Shown here one piece after another: positions 25,001 through 32,600 of a stretch of DNA of 36,641 nucleotides (its first letter is position 1; each line of letters begins with the position of its first letter). The position numbers were made by a program, and so were the translations under genes. This DNA is from an uncultured Verrucomicrobiales bacterium (lineage in GTDB: Bacteria > Verrucomicrobiota > Verrucomicrobiia > Verrucomicrobiales > Akkermansiaceae). The stretch is from contig CALGJQ010000056.1 in NCBI GenBank assembly GCA_937928545.1, positions 1 through 36,641 on the forward strand, given 5' to 3'. Under the pieces are notes generated by a model that searched no databases, was not told the origin of the DNA, and saw only the letters and a program-made list of their open reading frames with translations.

Positions 25001-25950
25001 GCAGCGAAACCCCGACTCAAGCCCAACTTCGTATCAGCGAAATCATGTATGCTCCCTCCGCTCCCACTGCAGCAGAACTGACCATCTTCCCAACACTCAG
25101 CGCTTCAGATTTCGAATTCATCGAACTCGTCAACACCGGCACGACAAGCCTCGACCTCAGCAATGCTCAGTTCACCGAAGGCGTCTCGCTCACCTTCCCT
25201 GCCGGAACGAACATCGCTCCCGGCCAACGCGTCATCGTCGTATCAAATCTCGCTGCTTTTGAACTTCGTTACGGCAACACTCTTCCCCTTGTCGGCGTCT
25301 ACACCGGCAACCTCAATAACGGAGGCGAACAAATTCAAATCATCGATGCCGTTGGCGAAAACGTCCTCGAATTCACCTACAGCGATGACTGGTATCCTCC
25401 TACCGATGGCGATGGCTACTCCCTCGTCATGCTCAATCCACAGTCCACCCCCGTGACCGATTTCGATATCTCCGCAAACTGGGGAATCAGCCCCACCCTC
25501 GGAGGTGATCCTGCTGACGCATCTGCCAATACCTCCCTGACCTATCAAATCTGGAAGGCTCAAAATTTCACCGCCGCTGAGCTCCTTAATGCGAGCGTTT
25601 CTGGAGATACGAGCGACTTCGACAACGATGGCCTCAACACCCTCCTTGAATACGCCCTTGGATTAGATCCCAAGGCACCAGATGCCTCACTCGGCTACTC
25701 TGTCACTTTCGTCCAAGACGGAGGAAATGACTACCTCGCCATGACGCTCCGCAGGCAGACAAACGCCATCGACCTCAGCTACAAAGTGGAAGTCGACGAC
25801 ACTCTCCAAAGCTGGACCGAAACCACCACCGCCGTGGGAATTCCCGTCGACAATGGTGACGGAACCGAGACCATCACAATCCGCGATGTCGTCTCATTCG
25901 TGAATGGCCCAAAACGCTTCATCAGACTCCAAGTCACCTTGGCTAACTAA
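22024..25950 (+). CDS. CotH-kinase and lamin-tail domain exported protein
   Basis: A 1308-aa exported protein. I chose ATG 22024, which directly precedes a signal peptide (KKLPAWLAPFFLLGLTPFAL, ending AQ); an in-frame ATG at 21949 would add 25 residues. A lamin-tail domain lies at about residues 30-155 (VVISEFMASNSETLNDEDGD, WIELFNQSGSPLNLSAWYL). A beta-sandwich follows (YIRIPFTVAD, VAYLNGNPLP), then a CotH domain at about 515-820 with RHGQSTGGFPKKSYDF (about 537) and IWDIDLNLG (about 732), which correspond to the conserved CotH phosphotransferase motifs. Two further lamin-tail-like modules follow (EYFILSNPNSYAVDCSDW; FEFIELVNTGTTSLDLSNA). The C-terminus carries DFDNDGLNTLLEYALGLDP, common at the ends of verrucomicrobial surface proteins. 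Substrate unknown; surface or secreted location likely. Confidence 0.9.
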   Translation: MNSPFIPKKLPAWLAPFFLLGLTPFALAQDVVISEFMASNSETLNDEDGDSEDWIELFNQSGSPLNLSAWYLTDDATLLTKWAMPDVTLAPGQLMVVFASNKDRVDPASELHTNFKLSAGGEFLAIVRPDGSTIEHSYNPTFPQQVTDVSYGLQQSSSTIDLLVAGASVKYQVPTNGNDDVNDGQNVNSWISSSFNDTSWSSGTTGLGYATGSPDNYDQFISTDIQSVFFSQPNDAQSIYIRIPFTVADPSVIAGLTLKMKYDDGFVAYLNGNPLPVAEANNPASNLLNFESAATQLHNDNEAVVDELFTLDSSLLIVGTNYLCIHGLNRGASSSDALFVPVLEASTVSGTSSAAYFNSPTPGAPNSGGASSPGPLIRTVTTDLAPIDPAAGPLVITADIIPTLNPVGTVTLHSRIMYGGETSVTMNDNGTGSDLTANDGLYTASITTSGLSAGEMLRWRVTASDTSSNNSKAPPFPDPLDSPEYFGTIAQDPSVASSNLPVIHWFTSDPAGTTTVNGARGSVYYLDQFYDNIQTDRHGQSTGGFPKKSYDFDFNKGDRFLPEPGGKRAKDINLITNWADKSKTRNTIGYEMMRDAGHPAHYSFPVRVQQNAAFFNTADLIEDGDDRYLDRVGLDEDGALYKMYNRLDSSTSGVNKKTRKEESNADLAAVVAGLGLSGDAKLRYGYDNMNIPGTINYLAALDMTNNRDHGHKNYYVYRDTNGTGEWRPLIWDIDLNLGRNWRSGPAYFDDVFQNNNLQSGPSNRMKTLIFDDPTLRDMFRRRVRTLMDKYYGAPASPTNYLSSRVNNLVALIDPTNDNASTGSDDADLDYQKWGSWGNNNAMRAASDRILNEYIPTRRTQLYGLSVVPSAQPLAANINIGSINFNPASNGASPDQSGEYFILSNPNSYAVDCSDWVISGGISMTIPPGAVIPANGSLHVGREAVGFRARSVSPTADEKRYLISGYDGQLSARGETIVLHDNLGNLISTVSYPGSETPTQAQLRISEIMYAPSAPTAAELTIFPTLSASDFEFIELVNTGTTSLDLSNAQFTEGVSLTFPAGTNIAPGQRVIVVSNLAAFELRYGNTLPLVGVYTGNLNNGGEQIQIIDAVGENVLEFTYSDDWYPPTDGDGYSLVMLNPQSTPVTDFDISANWGISPTLGGDPADASANTSLTYQIWKAQNFTAAELLNASVSGDTSDFDNDGLNTLLEYALGLDPKAPDASLGYSVTFVQDGGNDYLAMTLRRQTNAIDLSYKVEVDDTLQSWTETTTAVGIPVDNGDGTETITIRDVVSFVNGPKRFIRLQVTLAN

Positions 25951-26032
25951 GGCCACTTTCCCTAATTTCTCGACCAGATCTTGAAGGGAAAATCGCCTCA
26001 TTTCCACAGAGCCGTCCCGAAAAAAAACACCC

Positions 26033-26713
26033 CTAAGAAGCCTCACTCAGCTTCTGGTGCGAACGATTGTGCATCGCCACATCGATGAGGATCTTGCCCA
26101 AAATCAGAAGCACCAAGAGTAAAATCGGACTGCCCATCGCCACGATCGCAAACGCGCCAAAGAGAATTGCGACATGGAGAACGACAATGCGCGCATAAGG
26201 AGCAAACATCAATTGAGGCGCCGAAATCCTCCGATACTCCCCCTTCCCAAGGTAGTTCGTGGCAAAGGAAAAAAGATGACTCAGCACAAGAGCCAGAACA
26301 GCCCATTTTCCTCCCTGCTCCACCGCCCTTTCGACCAATTGAGAAAGCCCACCTAAACCGGGGCCCTGACTCATCATCCCCCCGTTCCCATCTTTCTCAC
26401 CGAGCAGAGCAAAGACAAAAATTCCGTGAACGAAGCAGAAAAAACCATAGTGAAAGGTAAAAAACGGGACCAAGAACACTTTGATCCTGTGATTAAGATT
26501 CCCTGCCTCGTTTCCAAATTCTTGATCCTGCGAAGGCGAGCAAGTGATCATCTTCAAAATGTTCACCCCTCCCAGAACAACATTCTCCAGCCAATAGAGC
26601 GCCACCACTTCAAAGGTGCTCCATTCCCAAAACACAACGCCAAACAAAGGAATCAAATTGGCCCCCACCAGCATCCAGATTGAGGCATCCAACCGTTTCA
26701 CAAACGAGTCCAT
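26033..26713 (-). CDS. DUF6498 integral membrane protein
   Basis: A 226-aa protein with about five to six hydrophobic segments (ASIWMLVGANLIPLFGVVFW, VVALYWLENVVLGGVNIL, FLVPFFTFHYGFFCFVHGIF, WAVLALVLSHLFSF, IVVLHVAILFGAFAIVAMG). The conserved YWLENVV-G and FFTFHYGFFCFVHG patterns match the DUF6498 family. The start is supported by AGAGG seven bases upstream of the ATG. It is convergent with the CotH gene. The function is unknown; no catalytic residues are evident beyond conserved His and Glu in membrane segments. Confidence 0.8.
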   Translation of the reverse strand: MDSFVKRLDASIWMLVGANLIPLFGVVFWEWSTFEVVALYWLENVVLGGVNILKMITCSPSQDQEFGNEAGNLNHRIKVFLVPFFTFHYGFFCFVHGIFVFALLGEKDGNGGMMSQGPGLGGLSQLVERAVEQGGKWAVLALVLSHLFSFATNYLGKGEYRRISAPQLMFAPYARIVVLHVAILFGAFAIVAMGSPILLLVLLILGKILIDVAMHNRSHQKLSEAS

Positions 26714-26787
26714 TCAATAACCTCTATGCCCACTCTCTTCTCCCTTCAATGGAAATTGTCACCACGTCATCAACATCCCCCAAACAC

Positions 26788-26832
26788 CATCAACCTCTCT
26801 GCGACTTCGCGGCTCTGCGTGAGACCTCCCCC
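26788..26832 (+). repeat. CTCTGCG...GCGTGAGAC repeat upstream of the GH gene
   Basis: The stretch CATCAACCTCTCTGCG, then CTCTGCGTGAGACC with CTCCCCC, is followed 61 bases later by the glycosidase ATG. The same sequence, lacking 16 internal bases, recurs just after that gene at 29416-29444. The shared CTTCGCGGCTCTGCGTGAGA core resembles the GCTTTGCGTGAGAC ends of the GxxExxY-bracketing repeats. Confidence 0.7.
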
Positions 26833-26893
26833 TCATCCGCAGTCTAAAAGATCGACCCACCCCATCCAATTTCCCTACCCTCCAAAAAACATC

Positions 26894-29413
26894 ATGCAAA
26901 CCCTCCTCTTCTCCATCATCCTCACCCTCTCCGCCTCGGCCCAATTCCCCTTCAAGATCGCCTCGGACACCCCACGCTCCGGCCTCACCAACTTCTCCGA
27001 CCTCAACGCCCAACCCGCCGGCACCGACGGCTTCGTCCAACGCAAAGGCGACCAATTCATCACCGATTCGGGCCCCATCCGCTTCTGGGGCATCAACCTC
27101 TGTTTCGGCGCCAACTTCCCTGAAAAAGCCGACGCCGACCGCCTCGCCGCCCACCTCTCTTCCCTCGCCATCAATGCCGTCCGCATCCACCACCAAGAAA
27201 CCCAATACGCCCCCACCGGACTCTACAACAAAGACACCAAAAAACTCGACCCCGCCCAAATCGAAAAACTCGACTACCTCCTCCACCAACTCGCCCAAAA
27301 AGGCATCTACGCCAACCTCAACCTCCACGTCGGCCGAAACGTCGCCCGCGAACTCGGCCTCCCCCCCATCGGCTCCGGCCACTCCGCCGTCGGCGATAAG
27401 CTCCTCCTCCACTTCTTCCCCCCCATCCAAGAAGCCTTCTGGCAATACTGCCGCGACTACCTCGACCACACTAACCCCCACCGCAAACTCCGCCGCGCCG
27501 ATGACCCCGCCATCGCCATGATCGAGATCCTCAACGAAAACCGCTTCCACAAACACGGCCCCCAATTCCTCCTCAAGGCCCCCGAACCCTACCGCTCCGA
27601 AATCCTCAAACAGTGGAACACCTGGCTCAAAGAAACCTACCAAACCGACGAAGCCCTCCGCACCGCCTGGACCGAAACCTCCACCCCCCCACCCGGCCAA
27701 GCCCTCTTCAATTCCCCCACCCATCCCCTCACCAACGGCTGGTCCTTCAACGACAACGGCGGCAAATCCCCAGCCACCCTCTCCTCCCCCGAAGCAGGCA
27801 CCCTCCGCCTCGCCCCCAATGCCAAAGCCGAAACTACTTGGCACCAACAACTCTACTCCCAAGACCTCACCCTCAAAAAAGGCACCCTCTACACCCTCAC
27901 CTTCGAGGCCCGCGCCGCCGCCCCACGCCCCCTCCTCTACAGCCTCGCCACCCTCGAAAATGGCTGGGCCTCCCTCGGACTCTCCACCCAATCCGACCTC
28001 ACCACCGACTGGCAAACCATCACCCACCGCTTCACCGCCACCGCCGACTCCACCGTCGCCAAATTCGCCTTCGACCTCGGCGGCCACGCCTCCCACATCG
28101 ACCTCAAAAACCTCTCCCTCCGCCCCGGCGCAGCCTGGACCGTCATCCCCGCCGGCCAATCCCTCACCGCCGGAAACATCTCCGTCCCCTCCGAACAATC
28201 CACCCCCGCCGCCAATGCCGCCTTCATCCGCTTCATGGCCCACCTCGAAACCTCTTTCTACAATAAAACTCGTACTTTGCTCACCGAACTCGGCGTCCGC
28301 GTCCCCATCACCTCCACTCAAATCAACTACCAAGGCGCCGAAATGGCTGCCAAACTCGGAGACTACACCGACATCCACTCCTACTGGCACCACCCCCTCT
28401 TCCCCGGAAAAGAATGGGACGGCGACAACTGGACCATCGGACACGACCCCCTCGAATCCCGCCCCTACTCCAACAGTTGGCCCCGCAACAACCCCCTCAT
28501 CCGCTCCTCCTGGCGCGTCCACGGCATGCCCTTCACCTACTCCGAGTGGAACGTCGGCGAACCCTCCTTCCCCTCCGCCGGAGCCGTCCCCATCATGGCC
28601 ACCCTCGGCTCCCTCCAAGACTGGAGCGGAATCTTCTTCTTCGACTACGACGGCTCATCCCAAAAACTCGACCGCGACCAAATCAACTCCTACTTCAGCT
28701 TCAACTCCCAACCCGCCAAGCTCGCCCTCCTCGGCCCCTTCGGCGCCCTCTACCGCTCCGGCCTTCTCCCATCCCTCACCGAAAAAAACACCTCCCCACC
28801 CGACTTCCACCGCGGCACCGGCGTCCACGCCTTCACCAAACGCGTCGGCATCGACCCCTCCCTCCCCAACCCACCCGACAACACCCCACCCGAAGAAGCC
28901 GACCTCCTCAAATCCCACCCACCCCTCCTCACCACCCCCGACAAAACAGCCACCTGGGACGCCCGCGACCCCAACAAAGCCATCCTCACCCTCAACCTCC
29001 CCCACACCCGCGCCCTCTGGGGAAAAATCGGCGGCCAAAAAGTCACCCTCGGCGACTGGGAATTCCAAGTCGGCGAAATGCCCCAAAACTACGGCATCAT
29101 CATCGCCCAATCCCGCGACGGCCTCCCCCTCGCCACCTCCAAAAAAATTCTCATCACCTCCGTCAGCCACGCCCGCAACCCCAACTTCCCCTGGAAAAAC
29201 GAAGAGCAAACCCAAGGCGGCTGGGACTGGGGAAAAGGCCCCACCCAAGTCTGGAACGCCCCCTTCACCCTCACCATTCCCGATTCCCAACTCTCAAAAA
29301 CCCCAACCCTCCTAGACCCCACTAACAAAAAATCCCCCCTCCAAAAAACCACCTCAAACACCATCAACTTCCCCGCCACCACCAAAACCCTCTGGCTCCA
29401 ACTCACCCCCTAA
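26894..29413 (+). CDS. Cellulase-type (clan GH-A, GH5-like) glycoside hydrolase with embedded CBM-like domain
   Basis: An 839-aa secreted glycosidase. The ATG at 26894 starts a short signal peptide (MQTLLFSIILTLSASA). The catalytic barrel begins with PIRFWGINLCFGANFPEKAD and NAVRIHHQ, typical of GH5-like enzymes. The predicted acid/base is Glu215 in IEILNENR and the predicted nucleophile is Glu551 in TYSEWNVGEP. Between them, at about residues 281-416, lies a CBM_4_9-like beta-sandwich (NGWSFNDNGG, GTLYTLTFEARAAA, HIDLKNLSLRPG), so the catalytic domain appears interrupted by a carbohydrate-binding module. The substrate is undetermined; cellulose, mannan or a related beta-glycan are candidates. 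The gene is flanked by direct repeats. Very C-rich coding strand; no Shine-Dalgarno sequence seen. Confidence 0.85.
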   Translation: MQTLLFSIILTLSASAQFPFKIASDTPRSGLTNFSDLNAQPAGTDGFVQRKGDQFITDSGPIRFWGINLCFGANFPEKADADRLAAHLSSLAINAVRIHHQETQYAPTGLYNKDTKKLDPAQIEKLDYLLHQLAQKGIYANLNLHVGRNVARELGLPPIGSGHSAVGDKLLLHFFPPIQEAFWQYCRDYLDHTNPHRKLRRADDPAIAMIEILNENRFHKHGPQFLLKAPEPYRSEILKQWNTWLKETYQTDEALRTAWTETSTPPPGQALFNSPTHPLTNGWSFNDNGGKSPATLSSPEAGTLRLAPNAKAETTWHQQLYSQDLTLKKGTLYTLTFEARAAAPRPLLYSLATLENGWASLGLSTQSDLTTDWQTITHRFTATADSTVAKFAFDLGGHASHIDLKNLSLRPGAAWTVIPAGQSLTAGNISVPSEQSTPAANAAFIRFMAHLETSFYNKTRTLLTELGVRVPITSTQINYQGAEMAAKLGDYTDIHSYWHHPLFPGKEWDGDNWTIGHDPLESRPYSNSWPRNNPLIRSSWRVHGMPFTYSEWNVGEPSFPSAGAVPIMATLGSLQDWSGIFFFDYDGSSQKLDRDQINSYFSFNSQPAKLALLGPFGALYRSGLLPSLTEKNTSPPDFHRGTGVHAFTKRVGIDPSLPNPPDNTPPEEADLLKSHPPLLTTPDKTATWDARDPNKAILTLNLPHTRALWGKIGGQKVTLGDWEFQVGEMPQNYGIIIAQSRDGLPLATSKKILITSVSHARNPNFPWKNEEQTQGGWDWGKGPTQVWNAPFTLTIPDSQLSKTPTLLDPTNKKSPLQKTTSNTINFPATTKTLWLQLTP

Positions 29414-29415
29414 CC

Positions 29416-29444
29416 CATCAACCTCTCTGCGTGAGACCTCCCCC
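29416..29444 (+). repeat. CTCTGCGTGAGACC repeat downstream of the GH gene
   Basis: This repeat starts three bases after the glycosidase stop codon and is a shortened direct copy of 26788-26832, missing 16 internal bases. The pair brackets the gene. Confidence 0.7.
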
Positions 29445-29464
29445 CAACCAAAAAACCAAAGTCC

Positions 29465-29523
29465 CTCCGCTGCTTTGCCTAAGGGCTAACTCCGCTTCGC
29501 TCCGGTTGCTGCTCCGCGTGAGA
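29465..29523 (+). repeat. Mosaic CTCCGCTGCTTTGC / CCGCGTGAGAC repeat
   Basis: Begins CTCCGCTGCTTTGC, identical to part of the 12160-12189 repeat, and ends GCTGCTCCGCGTGAGACA. The middle is an irregular run of CTCCGCTTCGCTCC-like units. It belongs to the same repeat family as those around the GxxExxY gene and the glycosidase. Confidence 0.6.
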
Positions 29524-29642
29524 CATTCCTCAACCTAAGCACCGTCTTCATCGACCTCCTCGAACCGATGAAATAGAATATTAGATTTCCGGCTCAAAAG
29601 CCGTGTTAGGGTAGAAGCAATTCTGCCCCTCCTTCCCCTCCC

Positions 29643-30932
29643 ATGAAAACCTCATTTCTCCTCCTCACGACTCTCACCTTCGCGGGCGCAAGCCCCCTCC
29701 CTCTTTCCGACCCGCAGGACTCCGGCGGATGGACTCTCCTCGAGTCTATCTCCGACGAATTCAACGGAAAAACCCTCGACCTCGAAAAGTGGCTCAACCT
29801 CGGCCTCGATGGCAACTACCACGGCGAGTGGAAAGGCCGCGCCCCCTCCCAATTTAACCCCGCCAACGTCTCCATCGCCAACGGCCACCTCACCATCACT
29901 TCAAAGTGGGATCCCGATTTCAAATTCTCCGACAGCACTCAAAACGGAAACCCCTACGGCAAACCCGCCCCCATCACGACCGCCTCCATCGTCTCAAAGG
30001 CCAAATTCAAATACGGCTACCTCGAAATGCGCTGCAAAGCAGCCAATGGCCCCGTCTCCTCCTCCTTCTGGACCACCGGAATCGGCGGCGAGATCGATGT
30101 CTTCGAGCACTTCGGCCAAAACCCCACCAACCCAAACTCCGCCCACCGCTACCACACCTCCTTCCACGATTGGCGAAAAGGCTCTCCCCATTTCGGAAAA
30201 CGCATCTGGGAAAACGATCACCGCCTCAGCTTCAAAGTCGCCGCTGACTTCCACACCTACGGCCTCGAGTGGAACCCCGACTTCATCCGCATCTTTGTCG
30301 ACGGTCGCCTCATCAACTCCGTCACCCGACAACAACTCGGCCATCGCTGGGTCGCCACCAACGAACAAAAAATCTGGATCGACTCCGAAACCTTCGACTG
30401 GGAACTCAAGCCCGACCAACTCAAAGCCCAACACTTCAAAACCCCACCCCAATTCCTCGTCGACTACTGCCGCGTCTGGCAACGAACCAAACCCACCCAA
30501 GAGCAAAAAGATCTTCCCAACCTTTTCGGTAACCAAGGCTTCGAAGAAAACCTAAAATATTGGGTCGGCGAAGGCGAAATCACCCCTGATTCCTACCTCG
30601 GAAAATCCGCTGCCAAATTAGCAAAGAAGGGAAAAATCCAACAAACCGTCACCGTCAAACCCAACACCACCTACGTCCTCTCCGCTTGGGTCAAGCTCCC
30701 CGCCACCAACATGAAAGACGCCTGGACCGACGCCTACCTCAACGTCGTCTCCCAAGGCTCCGAGCGACGTAGCGTCAAATTTTTCAAACCCACCTTCTCC
30801 CACAAATCTCTCGAATTCACCACCGGCCCCGAAGCCAAAACCGCCACCGTCTGGCTCACCAACTTCCCCAAAGCCCACCCCGTCATCGCCGACCACTTCG
30901 AACTCCGCGAATCCACCCCACCCACCAAATAG
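29643..30932 (+). CDS. GH16 family glycoside hydrolase with C-terminal CBM-like domain
   Basis: A 429-aa secreted endo-acting polysaccharide hydrolase. A signal peptide is present (MKTSFLLLTTLTFAGA). The GH16 catalytic motif is G-E-I-D-V-F-E-H with Glu150 as predicted nucleophile, Asp152 and Glu155 as acid/base. Supporting GH16 features are the start (SISDEFNGKTLDLEKW), the KFKYGYLEMRCKA strand, the SSSFWTTG segment before the motif, and FHTYGLEWNPDFIRIFVDG. The motif form and the DYCRVWQ end suggest an agarase/porphyranase-like subgroup, but this is uncertain. A beta-sandwich module at about residues 295-425 (NQGFEENLKYW, TYVLSAWVKLP) resembles CBM_4_9. With the GH5-like gene upstream it forms a small polysaccharide-degrading group. 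Confidence 0.88.
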   Translation: MKTSFLLLTTLTFAGASPLPLSDPQDSGGWTLLESISDEFNGKTLDLEKWLNLGLDGNYHGEWKGRAPSQFNPANVSIANGHLTITSKWDPDFKFSDSTQNGNPYGKPAPITTASIVSKAKFKYGYLEMRCKAANGPVSSSFWTTGIGGEIDVFEHFGQNPTNPNSAHRYHTSFHDWRKGSPHFGKRIWENDHRLSFKVAADFHTYGLEWNPDFIRIFVDGRLINSVTRQQLGHRWVATNEQKIWIDSETFDWELKPDQLKAQHFKTPPQFLVDYCRVWQRTKPTQEQKDLPNLFGNQGFEENLKYWVGEGEITPDSYLGKSAAKLAKKGKIQQTVTVKPNTTYVLSAWVKLPATNMKDAWTDAYLNVVSQGSERRSVKFFKPTFSHKSLEFTTGPEAKTATVWLTNFPKAHPVIADHFELRESTPPTK

Positions 30933-30952
30933 ATCAGGGCGACACCAGATCT

Positions 30953-31651
30953 CTACTCAGCATCGTCGAGTGTGGCCTCATGTTTTTGCAAAATCTTGAC
31001 GACTGCGTGTTGCCGATGACTCACCGCTCGATCAAGCGGGCTCTGCTTCCCATCATCAAGAATTGTCAGTTCAGCACCGTACTTCAAAAGCACGCGCACC
31101 GTCTTCGTATCTCCCTGAGTGGAGGCCTCATGAAGCGCTGTCCTCCCTTTTCGATCCCGACAATGAACAAGCTCTGGTCGGACTTCTAAAAGCTGATCCA
31201 CCGTCTCAGCGTCATACGCGTAGGACGCACGAAACAGTTGAACTTCATCGTCGTCCGAAGAAGTCACGAGATCATCAACCGCACCGTGCGCAACCAAAAA
31301 TCGGCAAAGCTCTTTATGCTTTCGCTGTCCCGCAAAGTGAATCGGATTTCCATCTGCCTCCGTCACACCCGCTCCATGATCGACGAGCACCCTAACCGCA
31401 TCGAGATGCCCCCGGTAAGCCGCAAAAACAAGCGGGGTCCAATCATCACCCTCCGTTGGCCCCTGAACATCAGCGCCATAATCAATCAAAACCTGAATCG
31501 TCTCCGCCTGACCACGACTCGCCGCCACATGAATGGGCCTCAAGCCTTTCGCATCTCTCGCCGCAATCAATTCAGGTCTCGCATCAAGCAACTCTCAGAC
31601 TCTCGGAACATCACCATGAAACGACGGAGCAAAAATTGGCGGAGCTTTCAT
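30953..31651 (-). pseudogene. Ankyrin-repeat protein gene with in-frame stop at codon 19
   Basis: From ATG 31651 the frame reads MKAPPIFAPSFHGDVPRV and then hits TGA at 31597-31595. It continues in the same frame as ELLDARPELIAARDAKGLRP with five or more ankyrin repeats (PIHVAASRGQAETIQVLIDY, TPLVFAAYRGHLDAVRVLVD, TALHEASTQGDTKTVRVLLK). The first helix of a repeat spans the stop codon, so a CGA-to-TGA change in an originally 232-codon gene is the simplest reading. Translation could restart at a TTG at 31591, giving 212 residues. Ankyrin proteins mediate protein contacts; no partner is evident. The gene converges on the GH16 gene with 20 bases between. Confidence 0.75.
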
Positions 31652-31830
31652 CCTAGCCCAGCAAATAATAAAATTCTTAGTACGACACCAGTCTGTTTTA
31701 GTAACTAACGACAACGCCCTTTCTCTTCGCTTCCATCGACTCAAAAGCTCCAAATCTCAAACACCTCTCCTCAGTCTGCTTTAGAGGCCGTCTGATAAAT
31801 GCCGAATGAGTGCTGCGGAGGAATTTCACC

Positions 31831-32178
31831 TCAACATCTTTCGCAGAACCACTCGGTATACGTCCCTGCTTCAGAGTGAATCTCAGGAGTGATATCAGGA
31901 AAAAGAGTCAGCACCCAATCGATAAAGTCTTCGTACTCCTGCTCCTCTAAGCCAAATGATTCCCAGCTAATCGTAGCGGATTCGTCCGAACCGAACATCA
32001 CCGTCATGTCATCCACTCCCGTCTCCAAAAAGTCGTTCAAAATGTTCCGCGGAGGAAGTGCCTTCGACTTTCGACAAATACTCCAGGTGTCCCCAAGCTG
32101 AAAGAGTAAGCGCATCTTTTGTGCGTTCTCCTTCGCTGCCGTCGATGCATCGAGCGAGATTCTAAGATCAGAGGACAT
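31831..32178 (-). CDS. Hypothetical protein, acidic, 115 aa
   Basis: A 115-aa acidic protein (MSSDLRISLDASTAAKENAQ to EWFCERC) that I do not recognise. It has no signal peptide or membrane segment. The middle has MTVMFGSDESATISWESF and a Trp-rich acidic end. It is a single-gene unit on the minus strand between other short genes. An 18-base region upstream contains ACGTTCACC, also seen near other starts in this array, and a small hairpin CTCGG-CGG-CCGAG (32208-32220). Confidence 0.6.
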   Translation of the reverse strand: MSSDLRISLDASTAAKENAQKMRLLFQLGDTWSICRKSKALPPRNILNDFLETGVDDMTVMFGSDESATISWESFGLEEQEYEDFIDWVLTLFPDITPEIHSEAGTYTEWFCERC

Positions 32179-32254
32179 CTTATTTTTTGGTGAACGTCAG
32201 GGCTGTCTCGGCGGCCGAGTTGATCTCCACACATCAAACAGATTTTTGAAAACT

Positions 32255-32497
32255 TTACAGCGCAAAGCCGGCAAAACCAGCGCCTTGTTCACTCAGTCTG
32301 ATTCCAGATGTTTGGCTGGCTTTCCAAGTCTTAGCAATGTTGTCACTAAACGATGGATCTACTCCTGTGAAATCCGTCGAAGACACAAAGTAAAGTAGCG
32401 CGATCAGTCCTCCGATTGCTTTGGCCGCAGCGAAGAGCGCCCCCACGATCAAGCCCAGCCCACCTAAGGTATAAAGGTCACACCGAGGAAGTTTCAT
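32255..32497 (-). CDS. Small membrane protein, 80 aa
   Basis: An 80-aa protein with one long hydrophobic segment (LYTLGGLGLIVGALFAAAKA continuing to LIALLYFVSS, about residues 8-39) and a polar C-terminal half (TDFTGVDPSFSDNIAKTWKA). No family recognised. It could be a small inner-membrane protein. The start lies just after AACGTTCTCAAATG, at the end of a palindromic intergenic region. Confidence 0.5.
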   Translation of the reverse strand: MKLPRCDLYTLGGLGLIVGALFAAAKAIGGLIALLYFVSSTDFTGVDPSFSDNIAKTWKASQTSGIRLSEQGAGFAGFAL

Positions 32498-32515
32498 TTG
32501 AGAACGTTTAAGTAT

Positions 32516-32600
32516 CGCCGCCGCTGACCCAAATATCGAACAGGTCTGGAGCCTTGGAACATCTTCAACCTACACAAACTCCAAGACCGGTCAGCCGTTG
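32516..32600 (-). repeat. Two-part imperfect palindrome after the NAD(P)-binding gene (attC-like)
   Basis: The outer arms GCTGACC (32523-32529) and GGTCAGC (32589-32595) pair perfectly, and the latter overlaps the stop codon of the NAD(P)-binding gene. The inner arms GGTCTGGAG (32543-32551) and CTCCAAGACC (32579-32588) pair with one bulged base. The two-stem layout with a bulge resembles an attC recombination site. On the minus strand its left edge, ATCCAAC, fits the RYYYAAC box, but no matching GTTRRRY box was found. Confidence 0.4.

Noticed and set aside
26759..28618. A 619-codon open frame on the minus strand opposite the glycosidase
   Set aside because: It is almost only Gly, Glu, Val and Asp and mirrors the C-rich codons of the real gene; no domain or start signal.
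27819..29315. A 498-codon Pro/Ser/Thr-rich plus-strand frame inside the glycosidase gene
   Set aside because: Shadow frame of a C-rich gene; composition is an artefact and the real frame has a signal peptide and catalytic motifs.
31595..31597. Possible selenocysteine at the TGA in the ankyrin gene
   Set aside because: The position is a non-catalytic ankyrin helix and no SECIS-like hairpin was noticed; a nonsense mutation is simpler.
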